This document shows, in pieces, positions 1 through 6,470 of a DNA stretch of 27,621 nucleotides. The translations under genes were made by a program, and so were the position numbers. The notes under the pieces are model-generated. The model searched no databases and was not told where the DNA came from. It saw only the letters and a program-made list of their open reading frames with translations. Within the stretch, counting starts at the first letter, position 1. Each line of letters opens with the position of its first letter. The stretch is from contig CADBQZ010000050.1 in the NCBI GenBank assembly GCA_902796865.1, positions 1 to 27,621 on the forward strand. Direction: 5' to 3'. Origin of the DNA: an uncultured Ruminococcus sp. Lineage in GTDB: Bacteria > Bacillota > Clostridia > Oscillospirales > Ruminococcaceae.

Positions 1-74
1 CAGGCGTTGCAGTTGCAGTTGCAGGTCTTGTAACAGCAGGTGCTGCAGCAGTAGTTCTTAAGAAAAGACACTAA
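1..74 (+). CDS. C-terminus of a membrane- or wall-anchored protein (partial)
   Basis: Only the last 23 complete codons are in the window, read in frame 3 and ending at TAA 72-74. They encode a hydrophobic Ala/Val/Gly-rich helix (GVAVAVAGLVTAGAAAVVL) followed directly by KKRH. A hydrophobic segment closed by a short basic tail is how LPXTG-type sorted proteins and tail-anchored exoproteins end. The sorting motif itself would lie upstream of the window, so sortase anchoring is an inference. The repeated GCA/GTT codons are typical of this kind of tail. The body and function of the protein cannot be known from here. A terminator follows 22 bases after the stop. Confidence 0.6.
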   Translation, partial: GVAVAVAGLVTAGAAAVVLKKRH

Positions 75-96
75 TTCATAATTAGTACTTTCTTAT

Positions 97-128
97 AAAA
101 AGCTCTCTTAAAAAAGAGAGCTTTTTTT
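97..128 (+). terminator. Rho-independent terminator
   Basis: A perfect 9-bp stem (AGCTCTCTT at 101-109, AAGAGAGCT at 114-122) with an AAAA loop is followed by a run of T to 128. It ends the partial gene at the left edge. The A-run in front may let it work weakly in the other direction. Confidence 0.9.
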
Positions 129-152
129 ATTACAATTATTTTCGGCAAAGTG

Positions 153-181
153 TTGAAATCCTACTATTTTTGTAGTATAAT
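153..181 (+). promoter_or_regulatory. Sigma-70-type promoter of the ttcA-like gene
   Basis: TTGAAA at 153-158 and TATAAT at 176-181 are separated by 17 bases. The expected transcript start near 188 leaves a leader of about 24 bases that still contains the AAAGAGG ribosome site at 197-203. Confidence 0.8.
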
Positions 182-211
182 AAGAAAAAGAATATCAAAG
201 AGGTAGGTATT

Positions 212-937
212 ATGCAAAAAATTTTAGGATATATGAGAAAAGCGATACAGGATTATGACCTGATAAGTAATGGTGACAGGGTCGCTGTAGGCGTTTCCGG
301 CGGAAAAGATAGTCTTGTCCTTCTTAGGGGACTTCAATGGCTCAAAAGGTTTATAGGTATTGATTATGATCTGGTCTGTATTACACTTGACCCAAAATTT
401 GAAGGAAAAACAGGAGATTACTCGGCTATAGAGCGTATGTGTGCCGAGCTTGAGATAGAGTATCATCTGGTCCCTACCAGGATAGGTGAGATAGTTTTTG
501 ATGTGAGAAAGGAAAAGCATCCATGCAGTCTTTGCGCTAAAATGCGAAGAGGTGCTTTGCATGAATCAACGGTTCAGTTCGGATGCAATAAGCTGGCGTT
601 AGGACATCACTTTGATGATGCTGTTGAGACATTTTTGATGAATCTTTTCATCGAAGGAAGGATAGGATGTTTTGCACCTAAATCTTATCTTTCAAAGCGT
701 GATATTACTCTTATAAGACCTTTAGCGCTTGCACCCGAAAAAGAGGTCAGACGTGCTGCAAGAGAGCTTGAACTTGATATAGTAAAGTCTAAATGCCCTG
801 CCGACGGACACACACGCCGTGAAGATATGAAAAATTTCATTGCGGAGCAAAACAGGCTCAATCAGGGCTTTGCAGAACGTGTATTCGGTGCCATGAAAAG
901 AGCTAACATTGACGGCTGGGGTGTTGAAAGCAAATAG
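212..937 (+). CDS. ttcA: TtcA-family tRNA 2-thiocytidine synthetase
   Basis: This 241-residue PP-loop ATPase most likely puts sulfur on C32 of some tRNAs in the cytoplasm. The sequence shows the PP-loop SGGKDS (29-34), which binds ATP and adenylates the target base. It also shows GHHFDD (131-136), and three cysteines, Cys105 and Cys108 (CSLC) plus Cys195 (KSKCP), placed like the [4Fe-4S] ligands of E. coli TtcA. It is shorter than E. coli TtcA (about 311 residues), as is common for Firmicutes homologues. The start is fixed by AAAGAGG 9 bases upstream of ATG 212. It stands alone with its own promoter and a following hairpin. TilS is less likely because of the CxxC pair and third Cys. The exact modified nucleotide is inferred from family. 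Confidence 0.8.
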   Translation: MQKILGYMRKAIQDYDLISNGDRVAVGVSGGKDSLVLLRGLQWLKRFIGIDYDLVCITLDPKFEGKTGDYSAIERMCAELEIEYHLVPTRIGEIVFDVRKEKHPCSLCAKMRRGALHESTVQFGCNKLALGHHFDDAVETFLMNLFIEGRIGCFAPKSYLSKRDITLIRPLALAPEKEVRRAARELELDIVKSKCPADGHTRREDMKNFIAEQNRLNQGFAERVFGAMKRANIDGWGVESK

Positions 938-946
938 ATATAAAAA

Positions 947-969
947 ATCGTCTCCTTTTGGGAGACGAT
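947..969 (+). repeat. Hairpin after ttcA, copy 1 of a duplicated stem-loop
   Basis: A perfect 9-bp stem (ATCGTCTCC 947-955, GGAGACGAT 961-969) with loop TTTTG lies 10 bases after the ttcA stop. There is no T-run after it, so it is a poor intrinsic terminator for plus transcripts; on the minus strand it would be followed by TTTTTT. The same stem core recurs at 1211-1241. Confidence 0.75.
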
Positions 970-981
970 CACTGTTCGTAG

Positions 982-1181
982 AAAAGTTTGAATTTTAAGT
1001 ATATAAGGGAACGCTCTCTCTTGCAGAGCGTTCCCTCTTTAAAAAAGCCCCACCGGGGCTTTTTTAAATTCACCCTTTGCAGAGCGCCCTACGGCTTCAA
1101 GGAGTTCGCCCTCTGCGGAGGGCGACAGGGACGCCGTCCCTTGACCCTGCAAGCTTTTGAAAAAGCTTGACCAAAACTTTT
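982..1181. repeat. Palindrome-rich intergenic repeat element (MITE/REP-like)
   Basis: About 200 bases carry no credible gene but five stem-loops in a row: 1007-1035 (11-bp stem), 1038-1068 (14-bp stem), 1106-1125 (8-bp stem TCGCCCTC/GAGGGCGA), 1128-1140 (GGGAC/GTCCC) and 1151-1168 (AAGCTTTT/AAAAGCTT). The ends are near-inverted: AAAAGTTTG at 982-990 and CAAAACTTTT at 1172-1181. The middle is clearly more GC-rich than its surroundings. This is the look of a small non-autonomous mobile or REP-type repeat. Only one copy is in the window, so dispersal through the genome is an inference. No transposase is present. Confidence 0.6.
1038..1068. terminator. Strong bidirectional terminator inside the repeat element
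   Basis: A perfect 14-bp stem (TTTAAAAAAGCCCC 1038-1051, GGGGCTTTTTTAAA 1055-1068) has the tight loop ACC. U-rich ends exist on both strands, so it can stop transcripts from ttcA and from the minus-strand operon. Confidence 0.8.
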
Positions 1182-1210
1182 ATATTTAAATTCTTTAGTT
1201 TTTATTAAAA

Positions 1211-1241
1211 AAAAATCGTCTCTTTCAGGGAGACGATTTTT
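1211..1241 (-). terminator. Terminator of the ABC operon, copy 2 of the duplicated stem-loop
   Basis: A perfect 12-bp stem (AAAAATCGTCTC 1211-1222, GAGACGATTTTT 1230-1241) has loop TTTCAGG. On the minus strand the stem runs into a long T-run (complement of the A-run before 1216), 21 bases after the stop of the DUF4340 gene. It also has a T-run on the plus strand, so it may act both ways. Confidence 0.85.
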
Positions 1242-1261
1242 CTATTTGAAGTTTTTTCATA

Positions 1262-2632
1262 TCATGGAAGTTCAGCCATAGCTTCGCCGATATGTGTGAT
1301 CGAATCGGCATCTACCATAAAGCCTGTATACTCACCGTTTTTAAAAGCATAGTAGCTGTCACCTGATTTTGTATACTCGATCAGGTTTTCACTTCCGTCC
1401 GCCATATTATATTTTATTGAAAGCGAAGGATCGTTTTCAGGCTGTGCTTTCTTATCGAGAGTGTCTGCTTTCAGTGCATTAAAGCTATTGAAAAATGAGA
1501 TGTATTTTGCTTTTAGCTGTGTCTTTTCATCTATTTCAGAGCTTTCGTCTGTAACGTTGACGCTTGTATCGGCTTTGAAATACTCAGAATTAATGTCGAG
1601 TGTCTTTTCAGAGCCTTCATATTTTACTTCGACCGTTTTGATATCCTGCTTATCCGGCGAGAATATAGTTGTATCTATCATGTCGATAGTAGTGCTTCCG
1701 AGGACAGTGGCTGTGTTCTTTTCAAACGTTATTACCTGTCCGTTGTTTGCACAGAGCGCATATGTCGATTTTCCATCATCGGTATCTTTACCGAATATAA
1801 CTTTGTAATTCTTTGAATCGGTATTCATCTCGAAAACGAATGTTGGTTTGTCAAAGCCGTATTTCGGGTAATCGGATTCTTTACATCCTTCTTCAATAAA
1901 TGCGTTTAACTGGTCTTTTACAGCAGCAGTCAGATACTGGTCAACTGTTGACAAGAATACTGAATCATCTTCAAAAGGCTTTATCATTTTCCAGCTTTCA
2001 TCGCTTTGTTTCTGCATAGAAAAGAGTATGTTTTCGTCTGATTCGGAGCCTTTCCAGAGGGTAAAGCTTGTTACATCGTATGTTGAGCATGAATATGGGA
2101 AAACGCTTTTGAGCGAGTCCTTGTTAAGTGAAAGCAATACGCCTGTAGCAAAATCGACAAGATAAATATTATCGTCCCCTTCTTTCATTACATAATAGTA
2201 CTCATTAGTCGGTGACGAATTGCCTACAAGCAGAGTATAGCTTTCATCAGAAGAAGTATATGCTGTAAGCTTTATAGGCTTATCAAAGCCGTATTTCTGG
2301 CTCTCTTTATCATCGAGTATATCGGTGGCTTTAAGAGTGGACATATATTGTATCGCATTCATAACTGAAGTATCGTTCAGAGCAAAATCTGCATCAGAGA
2401 TAGTCCAGTATCCGACGTGATCATCATACTGTGCTGTAAATTTTCCGCTTTCATTTTCAATGTCCAGTTTTTTTACTGAATCTTCATCAAAATCAAACAA
2501 TACAAGTTTTTCTTCTTCAGCTTTCTTGTTTTTTTCGCTTTTATCGCTGATATAGTTTGCTGTAAAGAATATCGCAGCGGCAGCCGCAACAACGGCTAAC
2601 ATTATGATAACAGCTATCTTTATATGCTTCAT
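1262..2632 (-). CDS. DUF4340-containing membrane-anchored protein of an ABC system
   Basis: This 456-residue protein has an N-terminal membrane anchor (about residues 5-28) followed by a soluble, presumably extracellular region rich in Asp, Ser and Lys. The phrase YGFDKP occurs twice, at roughly 110 and 260, each after a stretch of beta-prone sequence. This fits the repeated DUF4340 domain that accompanies GldG-type ABC transport genes. Its biochemical role is not known. It is the last gene of the operon: its ATG overlaps the GldG stop by one base (TAATG), and AAAGGAG lies just upstream. The terminator at 1211-1241 follows. The family assignment rests on context plus the motif, so it is likely rather than certain. 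Confidence 0.75.
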   Translation of the reverse strand: MKHIKIAVIIMLAVVAAAAAIFFTANYISDKSEKNKKAEEEKLVLFDFDEDSVKKLDIENESGKFTAQYDDHVGYWTISDADFALNDTSVMNAIQYMSTLKATDILDDKESQKYGFDKPIKLTAYTSSDESYTLLVGNSSPTNEYYYVMKEGDDNIYLVDFATGVLLSLNKDSLKSVFPYSCSTYDVTSFTLWKGSESDENILFSMQKQSDESWKMIKPFEDDSVFLSTVDQYLTAAVKDQLNAFIEEGCKESDYPKYGFDKPTFVFEMNTDSKNYKVIFGKDTDDGKSTYALCANNGQVITFEKNTATVLGSTTIDMIDTTIFSPDKQDIKTVEVKYEGSEKTLDINSEYFKADTSVNVTDESSEIDEKTQLKAKYISFFNSFNALKADTLDKKAQPENDPSLSIKYNMADGSENLIEYTKSGDSYYAFKNGEYTGFMVDADSITHIGEAMAELP

Positions 2633-4197
2633 TATGAGTTTCTCCTTTTAAGCCATATTATAATGCCTGCGAGGGCAACGATAACCGGTGCGGAGACGAT
2701 TATGCCTATCATGAAGTTTGTATCGCTTTCTGTTTCGAGCGTCATATAGTCGAGCGTCTGTATCTTTTCAGGTATACCCATGTCTATATCGCTTCCTGCC
2801 ATCCAGTCGATAGTGTTGATATAGAGCATAAAAGGTACTGTTGCATACGCTTCTACTTCGGCACTGTCATCAATAAATTCAGCGTTAGGCATTACTACGA
2901 TCTTTGAATTGTTTCTTGTAGGGTCTTCAGAATAAGCAGACAGCCAGAATGTTGAATTCATATTGATTGCGGATATCTCCTTATCGCTTTCTCTGTGCTT
3001 TGTTCCGCCGTAAGCTTCTACTTTTGCAGTGTCAGATGTCTGCATAAGAGGACAGATGTTGAGCGAATTGTAGTTTGCACCATTGTATTCAAAGAATGTT
3101 CTTGATTCAGGGAGATAAACGGCAAGGTTTGCGGTATCTTTTATTAACTGAGATGTAAGGTCTGTGAGATCCTTATTTGATTGTGTGCTCGTATTGAGTC
3201 CAGTTATATCATAGTTTGCGCCTGTATTTTCGTTTGTGGAATTGATGTCAACAAGCTCTGCTGTTATCTGGTATTTGTTATTTGAAAGGTGGCGTGAAGT
3301 ATCCGTTTCGTATACTATGTCATAGTCCATACCGATACAGTACTCATGCATTATATCAAGAAGATTTTCAAAGTCTGTTTCTGTATTGAGCGGTGACATG
3401 AGCAGCGAAAGATTTCCGCCTTTGTCAAGGTAATCATCAAGCTTTTTCTTTTCATCAGCGCTTATATCTACCTGCGGTGCAGCTTCTATTATAATAGCGG
3501 CATCTTCCGGTACTGAAACGGCTGATGTAAGGTCAAGCTCTTTTGCTTCATAATTGTTGTTTTTAAGGCTTTTTGTGAATGTTGTGAAGTTGTCTTCGAT
3601 AGTTTTCTCGCCGTGTCCTGCAAGGAAGTATACAGACGGTCTGAATTCATCAACGACCGCTTTTACGGCACCTGTTATTATATTTTCACCGTAGAAGATC
3701 TTTGATGTAGCGGTGAAGTTGCCTGATGAATCATATTCACCGTCATAATAGTACATATCAGAAGCGGGGATCTTTTTGCTTACATCACCGCACTTTACAA
3801 CTATGTCACCTTCTTTGAGGTTAAGATAGTTATCAGGATTGAGCTCGTTTAATATATCTGGATTTTCATTCGGGTCGATATCGTGAAGAGTTATATGCTC
3901 AAAAGAATCATAATCCTCTATAAGAGTTATAAATTCTCTTATATCTCCCGAATCCTTCTGATTTTTCATATCTTCAAGCTCCATAAGGAGATAAATGTCA
4001 ACGTCTTTGTTGAGATTTTTAAGATAGTCCTTTGATGTATCACTCATTGTATACATATGATTTGTTGTCATATCAAGCTTTATATCAAAGAATGATACTG
4101 CAACATTTATAAGTATAACTATTGCAAGAAGCATTATTGCAAATCCCCATGCAAGGGTAGTAAATTTCAGATTCTTTTTTGATTTTTGTCCGTTCAT
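2632..4197 (-). CDS. GldG-like ABC transport auxiliary protein
   Basis: This 521-residue protein has a membrane helix near residues 16-38 and a second near 495-516 ending in KRR. A large extracytoplasmic region lies between them. That region includes VYFLAGHGE near residue 190, the hallmark stretch of the GldG/DUF4350-type fold. The family pairs with an ABC-2 permease and ATPase. It was named from gliding motility in Bacteroidetes but is widespread in non-gliding Firmicutes, where its substrate is unknown. The gene starts 5 bases after the permease stop with a GGGGGT ribosome site; translation is probably coupled. A role in moving cell-surface material is only an inference. Confidence 0.8.
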   Translation of the reverse strand: MNGQKSKKNLKFTTLAWGFAIMLLAIVILINVAVSFFDIKLDMTTNHMYTMSDTSKDYLKNLNKDVDIYLLMELEDMKNQKDSGDIREFITLIEDYDSFEHITLHDIDPNENPDILNELNPDNYLNLKEGDIVVKCGDVSKKIPASDMYYYDGEYDSSGNFTATSKIFYGENIITGAVKAVVDEFRPSVYFLAGHGEKTIEDNFTTFTKSLKNNNYEAKELDLTSAVSVPEDAAIIIEAAPQVDISADEKKKLDDYLDKGGNLSLLMSPLNTETDFENLLDIMHEYCIGMDYDIVYETDTSRHLSNNKYQITAELVDINSTNENTGANYDITGLNTSTQSNKDLTDLTSQLIKDTANLAVYLPESRTFFEYNGANYNSLNICPLMQTSDTAKVEAYGGTKHRESDKEISAINMNSTFWLSAYSEDPTRNNSKIVVMPNAEFIDDSAEVEAYATVPFMLYINTIDWMAGSDIDMGIPEKIQTLDYMTLETESDTNFMIGIIVSAPVIVALAGIIIWLKRRNS

Positions 4198-4202
4198 TTT
4201 GC

Positions 4203-4934
4203 TTACCCCCTGCTCCAGCGTTTTTTCTCAATAGAGATGATAGTGAATCCAAGGAACATTATTGTCGCTGTTATAAAGAATATAATATCGCCAAGTCCCA
4301 TGATGCCTTGTGAAAAGTTTTCAAAGCGTTCTTCCGTAGAAAATGCACCTATTATCTTTGCGGCTTTCGGAAGGCTCTGGAAAAGACCACTGTTTTTGAT
4401 ATTGTCTATAAAAAGAAGTATTATCATAGCGCCTTCACCAAGGATAGCAGCGATGATAGGACTTTCGGTAAATGACGACATAAGCATACCGATAGATATG
4501 CAGACAAGTCCCCATAAGAAGAATCCGGTATATCCGCATATAAGGCTTGAGATCATTACATCACCGGTCATGGCTGTTATTATCGGATAGAAATTGGTCA
4601 GTGCTATCATCATGAGAAATACTGTAGAGACTGCTAAAAATTTTGCAGCAACTATCTGAAATACGTTAAGAGGGCTTGTCATGAGAAGCACTTCTGTACC
4701 GCTTTTGCGTTCATCAGCGAATGTACGCATTGTGAGAGCAGGTATCAGAAATATAAAATAGAAAAAGTTGTTGTAAAAAATGTTTGAGAACGAAAATTTA
4801 TATTCAGTTCCCGAAAGATTGGCAATGCCGTTTATAAATGGTATCGCAAATATGAGCAGGAAAAGCGCTGCGATAACATATGCAAATGGTGAAAAGAAAT
4901 ATGAGCGCAGTTCCTTTTTATAAAGAGAAAACAT
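4203..4934 (-). CDS. ABC-2 type permease (GldF-like)
   Basis: A 243-residue integral membrane protein with about six hydrophobic helices, beginning MFSLYKKELRSYFFSPFAYV, the usual opening of ABC-2 permeases of the GldF/NosY type. The motif TFADERKSGTEVLLMTSPL after the second helix is the typical cytoplasmic loop that contacts the ATPase. The open frame extends upstream to 5003, but that would overlap the ATPase gene. ATG 4934 has an excellent AAAGGAGGA site (complement of 4943-4951), so this start was chosen. It lies one base after the ATPase stop codon. It would form the membrane channel of the transporter; direction and cargo are unknown. Confidence 0.88.
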   Translation of the reverse strand: MFSLYKKELRSYFFSPFAYVIAALFLLIFAIPFINGIANLSGTEYKFSFSNIFYNNFFYFIFLIPALTMRTFADERKSGTEVLLMTSPLNVFQIVAAKFLAVSTVFLMMIALTNFYPIITAMTGDVMISSLICGYTGFFLWGLVCISIGMLMSSFTESPIIAAILGEGAMIILLFIDNIKNSGLFQSLPKAAKIIGAFSTEERFENFSQGIMGLGDIIFFITATIMFLGFTIISIEKKRWSRG

Positions 4935-4935
4935 A

Positions 4936-5961
4936 TTATTTATCCTCCTTTGATCCGTCGTTTTGCTCGTCCGAAGCTTCCGCTTCATCGTCATATTCAT
5001 CAAGAAGGTCTTTAAGACCTTTCTTTCTCGGAGGCTGAGCAGTGAGTTTTACGAATACTTCTTCGAGGTTAGGCTTTTCGGTCGAAACTTCGTCTATCTC
5101 AAAGTCATTCTTTACAAGAGCTGTCATAATATCTTTTCGTACACCGTCGTCCTTTATCTCGATCTTGTAAGTATAAACGCCTTCGTCTTCCATAGAAGCA
5201 TCGATTATATTTACAACACCGTCTATGTTTCTTATACATTCGGTAACATCGCTCTTTTTGCCGGTTATCTTCATAAGGAGTATGAGTGCGCCGCCAAGAC
5301 TGTCTTCAAGGTTCTTGATAGTGTCTATCGCACGGACTTCACCATGACTTATGATAACGACTCTTTCGCATACCGCCTGTATCTCAGCGAGTATGTGAGA
5401 ACTCAATATAATAGTATGATCCTTTTTAAGAGAGCGTATAAGATTTCTTACTTCGATGACTTGATTCGGGTCAAGACCTACCGTAGGCTCATCCAGGATA
5501 AGATACTTAGGGTCGCCTAGTATTGCCTGTGCAAAGCCGACACGCTGACGGTAACCTTTTGAAAGGTTACGGATAAGCCTGTTTTCAACGTCTTTGACTT
5601 TGAGCTTGTCCATAGCGTTTTCGACCTGTGCTTTTCTTTCGCTGCGCTTTATGCCTTTTATGCCGGCGCAGAAGAGAAGATATTCTTTTACCTTCATATC
5701 AACATATACAGGCGGTATCTCAGGGAGATAGCCTATCATGCGTTTTGCTTTGGAAGGTTCCTGTGCGATGTCGATGCCGTCGATAAGGACATTTCCTGCT
5801 GTGGAGGGAAGGTATCCTGTAACAATATTCATTGTTGTAGACTTTCCGGCACCGTTGGGACCTAAAAATCCAAGTATCTCGTTGTCAAGGACCGAAAAGG
5901 TTATATTCCTGACAGCGGCATTTTTGCCGTAGTACTTGGTGAGATTTTTAATTTCTATCAT
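4936..5961 (-). CDS. ABC transporter ATP-binding protein (GldA/NatA-like)
   Basis: This 341-residue ATPase energises the permease encoded next. It contains Walker A GPNGAGKS (34-41), the ABC signature LSKGYRQR (133-140), Walker B LILDEP (154-159) with VGLDP after it, and the switch His in SSH near 189. A regulatory-type C-terminal domain follows (about 215-310), and then an unusual charged tail rich in Asp, Glu and Lys (about 312-341). It is the first gene of the minus-strand operon. The start ATG 5961 has only a modest AAAGG site, about 12 bases away. I saw no strong promoter; a weak candidate is TTGAGT/TATAAC (complement of 6097-6102 and 6073-6078, spacing 18). Confidence 0.9.
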   Translation of the reverse strand: MIEIKNLTKYYGKNAAVRNITFSVLDNEILGFLGPNGAGKSTTMNIVTGYLPSTAGNVLIDGIDIAQEPSKAKRMIGYLPEIPPVYVDMKVKEYLLFCAGIKGIKRSERKAQVENAMDKLKVKDVENRLIRNLSKGYRQRVGFAQAILGDPKYLILDEPTVGLDPNQVIEVRNLIRSLKKDHTIILSSHILAEIQAVCERVVIISHGEVRAIDTIKNLEDSLGGALILLMKITGKKSDVTECIRNIDGVVNIIDASMEDEGVYTYKIEIKDDGVRKDIMTALVKNDFEIDEVSTEKPNLEEVFVKLTAQPPRKKGLKDLLDEYDDEAEASDEQNDGSKEDK

Positions 5962-6299
5962 TTATCTACCATACCTTTCATTAGTGAAAAATGTAAAAAC
6001 ATACACACTATATTATCTCAAAAAAATATGAATGAGATATTAACAAAATGTAACTAAAGTGTGAATAAAGAAGTTATATGACCATTTTGTCATTATACTC
6101 AAATATTATAGTATATATTTGTGAAATCCGAGTGAAATCTGCTTGTCGAATGAATGAATTAAGGAATATGAAAGTGTCTGAATGCACAAAAAATGGGTAT
6201 AGGTTTGGGCGGCATTGTCAAAGTGCACAAAACACAAACGGCTTTAATATGCAACCATACAAAATTATATTTATTGGTGATATGAAATTGGTGAAACTG

Positions 6300-6328
6300 T
6301 TGACAATCGGTGAAAACTGTTTTATAAT
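6300..6328 (+). promoter_or_regulatory. Consensus sigma-70 promoter of the GH48 cellulase
   Basis: TTGACA at 6300-6305 and TATAAT at 6323-6328 are separated by exactly 17 bases, a full match to the vegetative consensus. The predicted start near 6335 gives a leader of about 135 bases before the ATG at 6471. Confidence 0.9.
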
Positions 6329-6355
6329 AGAAGCATAAGATATTTATGATTTTAT

Positions 6356-6420
6356 GTGTCTGCTTTACAGGCACTTAAAAATTGTAAAATACATGACATC
6401 TTTTGCTTACGGGTGTTATG
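6356..6420 (+). promoter_or_regulatory. Structured 5' leader of the cellulase mRNA
   Basis: Two stem-loops can form: GTGTCTG/CAGGCAC (6356-6362 with 6368-6374, one G-U) and CATGACATC/GGTGTTATG (6392-6400 with 6412-6420, two G-U). The G-U pairs favour RNA folding over a DNA palindrome. They could stabilise the transcript; no known riboswitch was recognised. Confidence 0.4.
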
Positions 6421-6470
6421 AGTACGAATTAAAATCAAACCAACAACTTTCGAGAGAGGGGAAAAGACTA

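Larger units (their letters stand above)
5962..6470. other. AT-rich divergent control region between the ABC operon and the cellulase
   Basis: 509 bases with no credible gene. It holds a perfect inverted repeat CAAATAT/ATATTTG at 6100-6121 (8-base spacer) and TATACT/AGTATA at 6094-6115 overlapping it. TGCACAAAA occurs twice, at 6183-6191 and 6224-6232, 41 bases apart. The consensus cellulase promoter is at 6300-6328 and a folded leader at 6356-6420. Open frames here are short and have no ribosome site. Confidence 0.6.

Noticed and set aside
988..1170. 60-codon open frame on the plus strand
   Set aside because: It lies inside the palindromic repeat, has no ribosome site and no protein-like composition.
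4935..5003. Longer start for the ABC permease
   Set aside because: It overlaps the ATPase gene; ATG 4934 has AAAGGAGGA directly upstream and the family's usual first residues.
6078..6338. 86-codon open frame before the cellulase
   Set aside because: It covers the promoter and operator-like repeats, lacks a ribosome site and resembles no protein.
6354..6470. Upstream extension of the cellulase frame
   Set aside because: It has no ribosome site, is not signal-peptide-like and lies in the leader; ATG 6471 has a good site and a perfect signal peptide.
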